In this document: piece by piece, positions 7,877 to 17,348 of the stretch
Layout: each line of letters opens with the position of its first letter
How positions within the stretch are numbered: the stretch's first letter is position 1
Notes under the pieces: model-generated
What the model saw: the letters and a program-made list of their open reading frames with translations, nothing else
Told to the model about the DNA's origin: nothing
Database searches by the model: none
Made by a program: the position numbers and the translations under genes
NCBI GenBank assembly: GCA_038212215.1
Contig: JBBQUT010000001.1
Location: forward strand, 321,339-385,338
Source of the DNA: JALZAI01 sp038212215
Lineage (GTDB): Bacteria > Actinomycetota > Actinomycetes > Mycobacteriales > Jatrophihabitantaceae
Length of the DNA stretch: 64,000 bases
Direction: 5' to 3'

Positions 7877-9922
7877 TCAAGCGGTCAATGGGACGGGAAG
7901 GGCTGGCGGGATTTTGTCCGGCGTCAGTCGCGCCCGCAGCCACTCGGTGGCCTCGGCGGCCGGCATTGGCATTCCGACGTGCCAGCCCTGCGCTGCGTCG
8001 CAGCCGAGGCTGCGCAGAATGCCCAACTCGTCGGCCGTCTCGACGCCTTCTGCGATCGAGGGGACGTCGAACGTGTGCGCCAAGTCGATCACCGCGCGCA
8101 CGATGCCGACGGCGCGCGCGCCTTCGGGCAGCCGGCAGACGAACGCGCGGTCGATCTTGATCTCGTCGACCGGCAGGGAGCTCAGCCGCAGCAGACTCGA
8201 ATACCCGGTGCCGAAGTCGTCGAGGCTGATCGCGACGCCCATCGTCCGCAGGCGCTTGAGCGTGGTGTTTGCGGCCACCAGTTGGTGCGTCTCGATGCGT
8301 TCGGTTATCTCGAGCTGCAGCATGCCCGGCGCCACGTTGTATTCGGCCAGGCCCTGCGCGACGAGGTAGGTGAGCGCGTCCCCGATGAGATCGGTGGGCG
8401 CGATGTTGACCGCCACCGGAATCTCGATGCCTTCGTCGCGCCAGCGCGCCATCTGATCCAGCGCGATCGAGACCACCCGAGCGGTGAGCAGCGGCATGAT
8501 GCCGGACCGCTCGGCGAGGGGGATGAAGTCGTCCGGCGGGATGTAACCGCGGGTCGGATGGAACCAGCGCACCAGCGCCTCGACCCCGACCGGTTTGCCG
8601 TCGCGGGTGGAGACCTTCGGCTGGTAGTACAGCTCGAGCGCGTCGTCGTCGAGAGCCTGGCGCAGCGCCGCGAGCAGGCCGAGGCGCTCGGTCGAGTTGT
8701 GGTCGCTCGCTACGGAATAGACCTCGCTCAGGGTGTGAGTCTCCTTGGCGGTGTACAAAGCGACGTCCGCCCGCTGCAGCAGCATCGTCGCGTCCAAGGC
8801 GTGCTGCGGGCACACGGCGATGCCGATGGACACCGCGATCTCCAGCGGGAGGGCCTCGAGTTCTATCGGGTGGACGTTCGCGGCGTGGATCCGTGCGGCG
8901 ATGTCACAGACGCCCTCCTCGTCAGTGTCGAGGACGAGAACGGCGAACTCGTCGCCGCCGAGGCGCGCCACGAGGTCGGTCGATCGCACGGCCGCCTGCA
9001 ATCGTTGCGCGAAGTGCACGAGCATCGCGTCACCGACCTGATGGCCGAGCGTGTCGTTCACCTGCCGGAAGTCGTCGAGATCGATCAGGACCAGTCCGAA
9101 GGGTTGCTGATCGTGGCCGTAGCGCTCGTAGGCCTCATCGAGTGCGAACCGAAGCGTGCTGCGGTTGGGCAACCCGGTCAGCGTGTCGCGACCTTCGGCC
9201 TGCTGACGCTGCAGCGCGAGCTGCGAGGCGTAATAGAGAAGTAGCACAGGAACCAGCAGCAACGGCAGCAGTTGCCATTGCACGCGCGCGACGACGACGA
9301 TCAACGGCGATAGCGCGAGCACGGCGAACGTCATGGTGGTGTAGCTGGCGAAATCGGTGACGACTTCGCTGCGGAACGTCCCGGCCCAGGCCAGTACCCC
9401 GGCCACCAGCACCAGGTTGACCACGAAGTAGGCGATCCACAGGCCGACGATCCAGCCCAGGTCCTTGGGCGTGAGGGCAACCAGCGGGTGCGCCAGCGAG
9501 GATGGATGGCCGGCGACCAGCATCACCAGGTAAGCCGCAGCCACCGACAGCGTGTACTGCGCGGGGTTGAAGAAGACCTTGAACCAGGCCTTACGCATCC
9601 GCAAATCCGACAGCGCGCTCGCTACGGACACCGCGAGGATCGCGGGCCAGATTCCCCAGGCGATCAGCAGGGCGCAGGTGAACGCCGTCGAGGTGACCAC
9701 GCCGCCCGGGTCGTGGCCCCGGCCCTGCATCAGCGGCAACAATTCGAGCAGGATAACCAGGGTGGCCGTCATGATCAAGGCGCCGCGCAGCTCAACGGTC
9801 GGGGTGGTGGAAACCTCGATGACGCCGACGGCGATGAGCGCCCAGCCGGCGACGACGGTCGCGTACCAGACGGCGCTGGACAACGTGAATCGACGCAATG
9901 AGAACTCGTTCTTGCGGGTCAT
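7877..9922 (-). CDS. Membrane-bound GGDEF-EAL protein (cyclic-di-GMP turnover), copy 1
   Basis: 681 residues. The first ~235 contain about seven hydrophobic helices of no family I can name. A GGDEF domain follows (TLTGLPNRSTL at ~247-257, signature ARLGGDEFAVL ~319-329), then an EAL domain (VEALVRW near residue 440, DDFGTGYSSLLRLSSLPVDEIKID later). Both active-site signatures look intact, so synthesis and hydrolysis of cyclic di-GMP are both possible. No clear RxxD inhibitory site was noted. It is transcribed toward the CBS gene and the pilus operon. A second protein of the same architecture lies at 14938-17334. Confidence 0.93.
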   Translation of the reverse strand: MTRKNEFSLRRFTLSSAVWYATVVAGWALIAVGVIEVSTTPTVELRGALIMTATLVILLELLPLMQGRGHDPGGVVTSTAFTCALLIAWGIWPAILAVSVASALSDLRMRKAWFKVFFNPAQYTLSVAAAYLVMLVAGHPSSLAHPLVALTPKDLGWIVGLWIAYFVVNLVLVAGVLAWAGTFRSEVVTDFASYTTMTFAVLALSPLIVVVARVQWQLLPLLLVPVLLLYYASQLALQRQQAEGRDTLTGLPNRSTLRFALDEAYERYGHDQQPFGLVLIDLDDFRQVNDTLGHQVGDAMLVHFAQRLQAAVRSTDLVARLGGDEFAVLVLDTDEEGVCDIAARIHAANVHPIELEALPLEIAVSIGIAVCPQHALDATMLLQRADVALYTAKETHTLSEVYSVASDHNSTERLGLLAALRQALDDDALELYYQPKVSTRDGKPVGVEALVRWFHPTRGYIPPDDFIPLAERSGIMPLLTARVVSIALDQMARWRDEGIEIPVAVNIAPTDLIGDALTYLVAQGLAEYNVAPGMLQLEITERIETHQLVAANTTLKRLRTMGVAISLDDFGTGYSSLLRLSSLPVDEIKIDRAFVCRLPEGARAVGIVRAVIDLAHTFDVPSIAEGVETADELGILRSLGCDAAQGWHVGMPMPAAEATEWLRARLTPDKIPPALPVPLTA

Positions 9923-10025
9923 CTCAGCGTCCTGTCCGGTGTTACCGTTCCCTATCGGCGGGGGGGCGCGGGTCTTTAGACACGGGTTTTGGCTGCCCTG
10001 GTGGCGTGCGTCGGGCGCGATGCTT

Positions 10026-10060
10026 GGGGGCGGGTGCTTGGGTCCGCGGGTGCTTGGGGG
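10026..10060 (+). repeat. Tandem TGCTTGGG repeat with G-quadruplex pattern
   Basis: The motif TGCTTGGG(GG) recurs three times at ~15-nt spacing between 10021 and 10060, with a degenerate fourth copy (GCGCTTGG) after it. The G-runs form G5-C-G3-TGCTT-G3-TCCGC-G3-TGCTT-G5, meeting the G3+N1-7 quadruplex rule. It lies in the 352-nt gap between two divergent genes (9923-10274). The rest of that gap holds one arm of a direct repeat (10092-10135) and no convincing gene. Confidence 0.6.
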
Positions 10061-10091
10061 CCTGCGCTTGGTTGCGCCCGATTAGTGCGGC

Positions 10092-10135
10092 GACTGTCAT
10101 TCGTTTGTGGGGTCCTGGGTCACCGTTTGCTTGAG
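10092..10135 (+). repeat. Left copy of an imperfect ~44-nt direct repeat flanking the AbiEi-like gene
   Basis: GACTGTCATTCGTT, then a G-rich middle, then GGTCACCGTTTGCTTGA. It matches 11348-11391 at roughly three-quarters of positions. The two copies bracket the gene at 10275-11258. Confidence 0.45.
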
Positions 10136-10274
10136 CGTTGTGCGGCGGCGTTCGCCACGGAGTGCGTAGCGCATGCGTCCGCCGTGCCGACAACCGAGTC
10201 GTTGACGGGGTTCGCATCTGCGGTCGTCCACAGGTCTGCCAGGACTCCAGCGAGCGGGCCCGATCGCCCGCAGA

Positions 10275-11258
10275 ATGGCGGGCATGCAGTCTCGTCGCGA
10301 TTCGCCGACTGCGCTAGCGCGGCCGGTGCCATCTCGCCCGAATTGGCTGACTGCGTCCGCGCGTAGGGCATGGCGAGTCAGTACCGAGATCGAGGACGGC
10401 GTTACCAATCGCCAGGAACTCGCCCGATGGGGCATCGGTGCGGCGGAGGTCCGGGCCCAGGTCGCGGCCGGCCGGTGGCAGTTGGTCGGGCGGGCACTCG
10501 TGCTGCACAACGGTGCGCTGACCGATAGGCAGCGGGGGCTCGTGGCCCTGCTCAACTGCGGGCCGCATGCGGTGCTGACTTCGTTCACCGCGGCGGCGGA
10601 ATGGGGATTGCGCGGCTGGGAACGTCCGGAAATTCACGTCCTCGTCCCGGCGTATGCGCGGCAGCCGAAGGTATCCGGCGTGCGGCTGCATCGCACCAGC
10701 GCACGGCCTGGACCTGACATTGTGGCGTCCCGCCGGCTGCATCGTCTGGGGCCGGCGTTGCTGGTGGCGGCCGCCTCGTTCCAGTCGCCGCGACCGGGAT
10801 GCGGACTGCTCGCGACAGGCTACCAACAGCGCCTCGTGCGGACGAGCGATGTGCATACGGCGCTGGTTGCTGCGCCCCGCACGCGCCATCGCGCGGCGCT
10901 GCTGCTCGCCGTCGCGGACATCGCGCAAGGTGCACAGGCGCTGAGCGAGATCGACTTCGAACGGTTGTGCACCCGCAATGGGCTGCCGCGACCGGACCGG
11001 CAGGCCGTACGTGTCGAGCCGAGTGGGCGGCGGCGTTACCTGGATGCCGACTGGACGTTGCCGGACGGGCGCCTCGTCGGCGTGGAGGTCGACGGCGCGG
11101 TACATCTGGCGGCCGCGCGCTGGTTCGAGGATCAACTGCGGCACAACGAGGTCGTGCTGAGCGGGACAACCCTGCTGCGCTTCCCCAGTGTGGTCGTGCG
11201 CCATGAGCCGGCGCTCGTGGTTTCGCAGCTGGCCCGACTGCTCGCGCTGGGGCGTTGA
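10275..11258 (+). CDS. AbiEi antitoxin-like protein with C-terminal endonuclease-like domain
   Basis: 327 residues. The first ~100 resemble the winged-helix start of AbiEi-family (type IV) antitoxins: DGVTNRQELARWGIGAAEV, a GRWQLV turn, and an LTSFTAAAEWGLRGW segment. The last ~100 resemble the DUF559/Vsr-like PD-(D/E)XK fold: LDADWTLPDG, then VGVEVDGAVH, then a terminal LLRFPSVVV strand. Many actinobacteria carry such solo proteins without an AbiEii toxin partner, and none is encoded beside this one. The ATG at 10275 is used although no clear RBS precedes it; 10284 is an alternative. Whether it cuts DNA, regulates transcription or is defensive is unknown. Confidence 0.65.
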   Translation: MAGMQSRRDSPTALARPVPSRPNWLTASARRAWRVSTEIEDGVTNRQELARWGIGAAEVRAQVAAGRWQLVGRALVLHNGALTDRQRGLVALLNCGPHAVLTSFTAAAEWGLRGWERPEIHVLVPAYARQPKVSGVRLHRTSARPGPDIVASRRLHRLGPALLVAAASFQSPRPGCGLLATGYQQRLVRTSDVHTALVAAPRTRHRAALLLAVADIAQGAQALSEIDFERLCTRNGLPRPDRQAVRVEPSGRRRYLDADWTLPDGRLVGVEVDGAVHLAAARWFEDQLRHNEVVLSGTTLLRFPSVVVRHEPALVVSQLARLLALGR

Positions 11259-11347
11259 ACGGGCGGTAAGCGGGTTGGTTACCCTGCTGCGTCGGCTGGT
11301 GGCGTTTCGGCTGGCCGATGTGGTGCTGCTGCGGGGTGCGGGTCGGG

Positions 11348-11391
11348 GACTGTCATGCGTTGGGGTGGCCCGAGGTCACCGTATGCATGAA
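11348..11391 (+). repeat. Right copy of the imperfect direct repeat flanking the AbiEi-like gene
   Basis: GACTGTCATGCGTTGGGG through GGTCACCGTATGCATGAAG, the partner of 10092-10135. It lies in the 247-nt convergent gap between the AbiEi-like gene and dnaE2, just before a proline-codon-like C-rich stretch (11395-11470). No gene is called in that gap. Confidence 0.45.
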
Positions 11392-11505
11392 GATCGCGCC
11401 CGCACCCGCACCGGCCCCCGCGCCGGCTCCCGCGCCGGCCCGCACCCCGGCGCCGACCTGGGCCGGGCCGGGCCGGGGCGAGCCCACGCCGCCACCGCCA
11501 AAACC

Positions 11506-14500
11506 TCAGCGGAAGTCGCGGGAGCGGGTGCGCAGGCCCAGGTTCAGCTTCTCGATGCGCTCGGCGATCACGTTGATGACGCCGTCCTTGGTGTGCTCCA
11601 GCATGCCGCGGATCATCAGGCCGCCGGATTCGCGCGCCACCCGCCGGTGCCGTTGCCAGACCACCTCGGCAACGATCACGTTCGTCAGGCCGGTTTCGTC
11701 CTCGATATTGAGGAAGGTGACCCCCCGGGCGGTGGCGGGGCGTTGCCGGTGCGTGACCACCCCACCGATCGTGACCCGGGTTTGGTCGGGGACGCCCAGC
11801 AACTGCGCGTTGGACAGGATGCCCAATGCGCTCAGGCGAGGGCGGATCAGGGCGGTCGGGTACTTCTCGGTGGTGATGCCGGTGGCCCACATGTCGGCGA
11901 TCAGCTGCTCTGGCTCGGTCATCGCCGGGATGCCGGCAGGCGCTTGTTCGGAGTAGGCGGCGACGTCGAGCTGCCCGGGACGGGCGGTGGCGGCCGCCCC
12001 CGCCGCCCACAGCGCCTCGCGGCGTGGCATCCCGAAACCGTCGAACGCGCCGGCGGTAGCGAATGCCTCGACCTGGTCGGCCGACAGGCCCACCCGGCGC
12101 GCCAGATCGGCCATCGAGGTATACGGCCCGTCGGTGTCGCGGCACGCCACGATCTGCTTAGCGAGGTCGTCGCCGATGGAGCGCACCGACGACAGCCCCA
12201 GGCGCACCGCCGGTTGCGGCGCATCCAGGCAGCCGCATTGGGACGGGCCATCCGCAGCCTCGAGTGAAGCGCCGGCCAGCGACACGTCCAATGACGGCTT
12301 TCGGATCTCGACGCCGTGCCGTTTCGCGTCGTGCACGAGCGACTGGGGTGAGTAGAAACCCATCGGCTGCGCGTTCAGCAGCGCGGCGCAGAACGCTGCG
12401 GGGTAATGCCGTTTCAGCCAGGACGATGCGTACACCAGCAACGCGAAGCTGATCGAGTGGCTCTCGGCGAAGCCGAAGGCGGCGAATGCCTGAATCTTGT
12501 CGTAGATTTCCTGCGCGACAGTGCCGATGATGCCGTTGGCGGCCATCCCGTCGAAGAGCCGGATGCGCATCGCATCGATCTTGTCGCGGGAGCGCTTGGA
12601 TCCCATCGCGCGCCGCAGCTGGTCGGCCTCGGCGGGGGAGAAATCCGCAACGGCGACGGCAATCTGCATCAGCTGCTCCTGGAACAGCGGGATGCCCAGC
12701 GTGCGGGCGAGCGGCTCCACCAGGCGGGGATGCGGGTAGGTGATCGGCTCGTCGCCGTGCTTGCGCCGGATGTAGGGGTGCACCGAGCCGCCTTGGATCG
12801 GTCCGGGACGGATCAGCGCCACCTCGATCGCCAGGTCGTAGAAGCAGCGTGGACGAAGCCGCGGCAGCGTGGCGATCTGCGCGCGCGACTCGACCTGGAA
12901 GACGCCGATCGAATCGGCGGCGCAGAGCATGTCGTAGACGCAGGCCTGCTCCTTGGGGATCGCGTCGAGGTCGTAGCTCACGCCGTGCCAGGATTCGACG
13001 AGCTCGAAGGTGTACTTGATCGCAGAGAGCATGCCGAGGCCGAGCAGATCGAACTTCACCAGCCCGATCGCGGCGCAGTCATCCTTGTCCCATTGCAGGA
13101 CGGTGCGGTTTTCCATCCGTCCCCACTCGACAGGGCAAACCTCTATGACCGGACGGTCGCACATGACCATGCCGCCGGAATGTATGCCGAGGTGCCGGGG
13201 GGTGTTCTGCAGCTCGCCGGCGAGCTGCACCACTGCCTGCGGGACGGCCGCGACATCGCCCTCGACCTCGGCGCTCCAGTAGTAACCGCGCTCGATCTCC
13301 TTGCTCCACGCGTCCTGCTGCCCCTGCGAGTAACCGAGCGCCTTGGCGATGTCGCGCACCGCCGACTTGGGCCGGTAGGTGATCACGTTCGCGACCTGGG
13401 CCGCGTGCTCGCGCCCGTGCAACTCGTAGACGTACTGGATGACCTCTTCGCGGCGGTCGGATTCGATGTCGATGTCGATGTCGGGCGGTTCGCCGCGCTC
13501 GGGGGCGAGGAAACGCTCGAACATGAGCTTGTAGTAGACGGCGTCGACCGCGGTGATCTCCAGGGCGTAGCAGACTGCGGAGTTTGCCGCGGATCCCCTG
13601 CCCTGGCAAAGGATCCGCTGCTCGCGGCAGAAGCGGGCGATGTCGTAGACGACGAGAAAATAGCCGGGGAAGTGCAGCTCTTCGATGATCGCGAGCTCGT
13701 GCTCGATCATTTCGTAGGCGCGTTTCTCGTGCTCCTTGCCGGCGAAGCGCTTCGCCGCGCCCCGGTAGGTCAGCTCGCGCAGATAGCTCATCTCGTTGTG
13801 CCCGTCCGGGACGGGGAACGGTGGCAGGTCGGGAGCGATGAGATGCAGCGAAAAGGCGATCTCGTTGCCCAGCCGCGCGGCGTTCTCGACAGCGCCGGGC
13901 CAGCGGGCGAAGCGCGCCGCCATCTCGTCACCCGAACGCAGATGCTGCCCGCCGGCCGGCAGCCAGCCGTCGATGTCGTCGAGATTGCTGCGCGCCCGGA
14001 CGGCAGCCAGCGCCGTGGCCAGCGGGCGCCGAGCCGGCGCGTGGTAGTGCGCGGCGGTGGTGGCGACGAGGGGCAGGTCACGCTCGTCAGCCAGCACCGC
14101 GAGCGCGTCGTAGCGCTCGTCGGCCTGCGGGTCGAGCTCGTAGGAGAGTTCGACAGCGACGTTCTCGCGCCCGAAGCGGGCGATCAGCTCGTCGCGGGCG
14201 CGGCGTGCCACAGCGAGCCCGCCATGTTCGAGTGCCTGGCGCACCGCGCCCTTGCGGCATCCGGTGAGCACCAGCCAGTGCCCGGCGGCCGCCTCGGTGA
14301 GTTCGTCGATGTCGTGGACGGGACGGCCCTTGGCGCCACCGCGCAGCTGTGCCTTGCTGATCACCCGGCACAGCGCCGCGTAACCGTCCGGGTCGCGGGC
14401 AAGCGCAAGCAAGTGCTGCCCGGGCGGATCGGGGACGCCGACGCGGGCGGCGACGGTCCGTTCGGACCCGGTGCGGGGCACCGGTACGTGTGTCGACAAC

Positions 14501-14862
14501 TCGGCGCCGAAGCCCGTCCCCAGGCCGATGGCCTCGGCCGCCTCGGCGAAACGCACCACACCGTACATGCCGTCGTGGTCGGTCAGGGTCAGTGATGACA
14601 GGCCGAGCCGGGCAGCTTCCTCGGCCAGTTCCTCCGGGGCGGATGCGCCGTCGAGGAAGCTGAAGGAGGAGTGTGTGTGCAGCTCGGCGTAGGCGGTGGC
14701 GCTGGGTGCGGACGGTAGGCCGAGCGGCTCGTAGGCGTCGCGCTTGCGCGACCAAGCCGGGGAGTCACCGCCGTCGCCGCTACCCGGCGTGGCGCCAGCC
14801 GGTCGGCCGGACAGCCGGCGTTCCAGCTCACGCCAGGGGATCGGTGGATTCTGCCAGCCCAT
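11506..14862 (-). CDS. dnaE2: Error-prone DNA polymerase DnaE2
   Basis: Translesion C-family polymerase of the SOS mutasome, 1118 residues. A PHP domain begins at ~58 (AELHTHSSFSFLDGAS). The polymerase active-site motif PDIDIDIE is near residue 460, with the QGRGSAANS loop before it. Palm and fingers regions follow, then a C-terminal OB-fold ending in TRSRDFR. It shows the DnaE2 hallmark GVVTHRQRP and lacks the longer C-terminal tau-binding region of DnaE1. The ATG at 14860-14862 is supported by a LexA box whose core lies exactly 12 nt upstream. ImuB and ImuA', its partners, are encoded at 18788 and 38498 rather than beside it. Expected role: damage-induced mutagenesis together with them. Confidence 0.96.
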   Translation of the reverse strand: MGWQNPPIPWRELERRLSGRPAGATPGSGDGGDSPAWSRKRDAYEPLGLPSAPSATAYAELHTHSSFSFLDGASAPEELAEEAARLGLSSLTLTDHDGMYGVVRFAEAAEAIGLGTGFGAELSTHVPVPRTGSERTVAARVGVPDPPGQHLLALARDPDGYAALCRVISKAQLRGGAKGRPVHDIDELTEAAAGHWLVLTGCRKGAVRQALEHGGLAVARRARDELIARFGRENVAVELSYELDPQADERYDALAVLADERDLPLVATTAAHYHAPARRPLATALAAVRARSNLDDIDGWLPAGGQHLRSGDEMAARFARWPGAVENAARLGNEIAFSLHLIAPDLPPFPVPDGHNEMSYLRELTYRGAAKRFAGKEHEKRAYEMIEHELAIIEELHFPGYFLVVYDIARFCREQRILCQGRGSAANSAVCYALEITAVDAVYYKLMFERFLAPERGEPPDIDIDIESDRREEVIQYVYELHGREHAAQVANVITYRPKSAVRDIAKALGYSQGQQDAWSKEIERGYYWSAEVEGDVAAVPQAVVQLAGELQNTPRHLGIHSGGMVMCDRPVIEVCPVEWGRMENRTVLQWDKDDCAAIGLVKFDLLGLGMLSAIKYTFELVESWHGVSYDLDAIPKEQACVYDMLCAADSIGVFQVESRAQIATLPRLRPRCFYDLAIEVALIRPGPIQGGSVHPYIRRKHGDEPITYPHPRLVEPLARTLGIPLFQEQLMQIAVAVADFSPAEADQLRRAMGSKRSRDKIDAMRIRLFDGMAANGIIGTVAQEIYDKIQAFAAFGFAESHSISFALLVYASSWLKRHYPAAFCAALLNAQPMGFYSPQSLVHDAKRHGVEIRKPSLDVSLAGASLEAADGPSQCGCLDAPQPAVRLGLSSVRSIGDDLAKQIVACRDTDGPYTSMADLARRVGLSADQVEAFATAGAFDGFGMPRREALWAAGAAATARPGQLDVAAYSEQAPAGIPAMTEPEQLIADMWATGITTEKYPTALIRPRLSALGILSNAQLLGVPDQTRVTIGGVVTHRQRPATARGVTFLNIEDETGLTNVIVAEVVWQRHRRVARESGGLMIRGMLEHTKDGVINVIAERIEKLNLGLRTRSRDFR

Positions 14863-14872
14863 CCTGCCAGGA

Positions 14873-14888
14873 TAGAACAGGCGTTCTA
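14873..14888 (-). promoter_or_regulatory. LexA box upstream of dnaE2
   Basis: Perfect palindromic arms TAGAAC-AGGC-GTTCTA, core GAAC-N4-GTTC at 14875-14886. There are 12 nt between core and the dnaE2 ATG, containing TATCCT (possible -10) six bases before the start codon, which suggests a leaderless mRNA. The box also lies ~50 nt upstream of the divergent GGDEF-EAL gene. Confidence 0.88.
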
Positions 14889-14937
14889 ATGCGTCCAGTC
14901 ATTCAAGAATCCGCTCAGGTACCGCAACGGCGCGCCG

Positions 14938-17334
14938 ATGGAATCCGTGACACCGATGCACAGGGCGGTGCGCAGCGAACGGCGATGCGAAATGGCGGGC
15001 ATGATGGGAGCAAAGCACGCCACGCGCGCGCAGGCTGTAGTTCACCGCCTCGGTGCGGTGAGCTGGATCGTTATCGCAGTGAGCGCCCTAACGCACATCG
15101 CAGTCGCGGGGCGTACCGACGACAGCGCACAGTCGGTTCTTGTCTGGAGCATGACACTGTTCTTCCTGGTGATCCTGGTGCGCGCCGCGGTCGCGGTCTA
15201 CGCCTTCCCCAAGCGCCGCGCGGTGCTGCTGTTGCTGCTCGGATCGATCTCGCTCTGGGCGCTCGCCGCGATGATTGTCAGCGCGTCCAAGCTCACCGAT
15301 ACGACCCATTTCCCGGCGCCCGGTGAGCTGTTCTTCATGGCGTCCTACGTCGGTATGGCCGGCTACCTCACCGTCGACGCGAAGTGGCAATCCAAGCGGG
15401 GGGTGAACACCTGGCTCGATCTGATCGTCATCTGTGGCGGTACCGCGTGCCTGGCGGGCAGCCTCTTGCTCATTCCGGCGATCGCCTCGTCCTTCGGCAA
15501 GTCCGGACTCTCACTGCTGCTCGCGCTGCTCTACCCGCTCATCGATCTGGCACTTGCCCTCGTGGTCGTGGGCCAGGTCGTGCTGCGCGCCCGCACCGAC
15601 ATCCGGCAGGCAGCGATGCTCTGCATGGGCTTTCTCTGCCTCGCCAGCGCCGACGCCTCGTTTGTGATCACCAACGCATCCGGTACCTATCATTTCTCGC
15701 CCTATGCAGATGTCGCTTGGGGCGCGGCCTTCGCACTGATCGTGGGGGGCGCCTGCCAGGGTCGCGCGAAGGTGCTGCGCGCCGTCCCACGTGAACAGGG
15801 ATCGGGGGTACTGCTCGCCGCGGCCTGCGTCGCCATCATCGTGCTGGTCTTTCGTCCCAACGACGGGTTAGGCACCTACCTCTTGGTCCCGGGGGTGGTG
15901 ACGCTCGTCGCCGCAGGCGGTCGGCTGTTGTTTGCCGTGCGCCAAGCCAACCATGCCGCCGAGTCCTTCGCGCTCTCGCGCACCGACGATCTGACCCTGC
16001 TGCCGAACAGGCGGGCGGTCCGCGCTCGCCTGGACGAAGTCGTGTCCGCAGGGACTCCGCTCGCGCTGATGGTGCTCGACCTGGACGGATTCAAGGAGAT
16101 CAACGACACGCTAGGCCATGCGGCGGGCGACACGGTGCTGCAGATGATCGCCCTGCAGATTCGCGAAGTGTTGGCCCCCGACATCATGCTCGCGCGACTG
16201 GGCGGCGACGAGTTCGCGATCGTCGTGGAGAGCAACGACGAGCTGCGCCTCGCAGAGACCGCCAACACCATCACCGCGGGGTTGGCGCGACCACTGCTCG
16301 TCGACGGGATCGAGATCGGGGCGAGCGCATCGATCGGCATTGCCACGCATGCCGACCCTGACAGTGGCAGCACCGAACTGCTGCGGCGCGCGGACGTTGC
16401 GATGTACCGGGCCAAGCTCACCGGCCAGTCCGCGGTGGTGTACGACGCCCACAACGACGAATTCTCCCGGATGCGCCTGCAACTGGCCGAGGAATTGCGC
16501 AAGGGAATCACTGAGGGCCAGTTGCGGATGCGCTACCAACCACAAATCGCCGCCGCCACCCAAGAGGTCTGCGGCGCCGAGGCGCTGCTGCGGTGGGAAC
16601 ATCCGACTCAGGGGCTGCTTTCACCGCTGAGCTTTCTGCCCGCCGCGCGTCGCGCAGGCTTGATGCTCATGCTCTCCGACGAGGTCGCGCGGATGACCGC
16701 GTTGGACATGAGCAGGTGGAACGCCAACGGGCTCAATCTGCGGGTGGCGATCAACTGCGCACCGCCGGAACTGCTGTCGGGCCTCTTCGTGCCGCTGCTG
16801 TACGACGTGCTCGCGGCGCAGGGCGTCCCCACTAACCAGGTCATTGTCGAACTGACCGAGGATTCCTTCGTCACCGAGCCGGAGCGCGCCCGCGAGATCA
16901 TCAGCGGAATGCGTGAGCGCGGGCTGCAGATCAGCATCGACGACTACGGCACCGGGTACTCGTCACTGGCGTACCTGCGTGATCTACCCGTCCACGAGCT
17001 CAAGGTGGATCGCACGTTCGTCGCCTCGATGACGTCCGACCCGCGCAGTCGCATGATCGTCGCCTCGACGCTGCAGATGGCGCAGGCGCTGGGCCTGCGC
17101 ACGGTTGCCGAGGGTGTCGAGGACGCCGCTACCGCGGCCGACCTGGTGGCACTCGGGGTCGACGTCCTGCAGGGGTATCAGGTGGCTCAGCCGATGCCTG
17201 CCAACGAGCTGGAAACCTGGGTGCGCGCTTGGCGGCCGTTCAGCGATGTCATTCCTACGCCGCCCGCTCAGAAGGTAGCCGTGCCCGCCGTGCGCCAGGT
17301 GATGCGCGCACTGCGATCGCGACCGGAACCGTGA
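14938..17334 (+). CDS. Membrane-bound GGDEF-EAL protein (cyclic-di-GMP turnover), copy 2
   Basis: 798 residues. An N-terminal half with about ten hydrophobic helices (~residues 38-330) precedes a GGDEF domain (LLPNRRAVRARL, then ARLGGDEFAIV) and an EAL domain (EALLRWEHP, then IDDYGTGYSSLAYLRDLPVHELKVD). Both catalytic signatures look complete. The start is uncertain: the frame is open from 14938, but ATGs at 14992 and 15001 lie closer to the first membrane helix and none has a strong RBS. It is divergent from dnaE2 with the LexA box in the shared 75-nt promoter, so DNA damage might influence its expression. That link is inference. Confidence 0.92.
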   Translation: MESVTPMHRAVRSERRCEMAGMMGAKHATRAQAVVHRLGAVSWIVIAVSALTHIAVAGRTDDSAQSVLVWSMTLFFLVILVRAAVAVYAFPKRRAVLLLLLGSISLWALAAMIVSASKLTDTTHFPAPGELFFMASYVGMAGYLTVDAKWQSKRGVNTWLDLIVICGGTACLAGSLLLIPAIASSFGKSGLSLLLALLYPLIDLALALVVVGQVVLRARTDIRQAAMLCMGFLCLASADASFVITNASGTYHFSPYADVAWGAAFALIVGGACQGRAKVLRAVPREQGSGVLLAAACVAIIVLVFRPNDGLGTYLLVPGVVTLVAAGGRLLFAVRQANHAAESFALSRTDDLTLLPNRRAVRARLDEVVSAGTPLALMVLDLDGFKEINDTLGHAAGDTVLQMIALQIREVLAPDIMLARLGGDEFAIVVESNDELRLAETANTITAGLARPLLVDGIEIGASASIGIATHADPDSGSTELLRRADVAMYRAKLTGQSAVVYDAHNDEFSRMRLQLAEELRKGITEGQLRMRYQPQIAAATQEVCGAEALLRWEHPTQGLLSPLSFLPAARRAGLMLMLSDEVARMTALDMSRWNANGLNLRVAINCAPPELLSGLFVPLLYDVLAAQGVPTNQVIVELTEDSFVTEPERAREIISGMRERGLQISIDDYGTGYSSLAYLRDLPVHELKVDRTFVASMTSDPRSRMIVASTLQMAQALGLRTVAEGVEDAATAADLVALGVDVLQGYQVAQPMPANELETWVRAWRPFSDVIPTPPAQKVAVPAVRQVMRALRSRPEP

Positions 17335-17348
17335 GCGCGCCTATCGCG

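Noticed and set aside
9942..10217. 91-codon minus-strand frame in the gap after the GGDEF-EAL gene
   Set aside because: Pro/Arg/Thr-rich repeat composition from the TGCTTGGG repeat; no RBS or domain.
11318..11956. Ala-Pro-rich frame starting in the dnaE2 convergent gap
   Set aside because: It is a translation of a C-rich low-complexity stretch and runs antisense into dnaE2.
12406..14595. 729-codon open frame on the plus strand
   Set aside because: Antisense to dnaE2; repetitive Val/Asp/Gly/Arg composition only.
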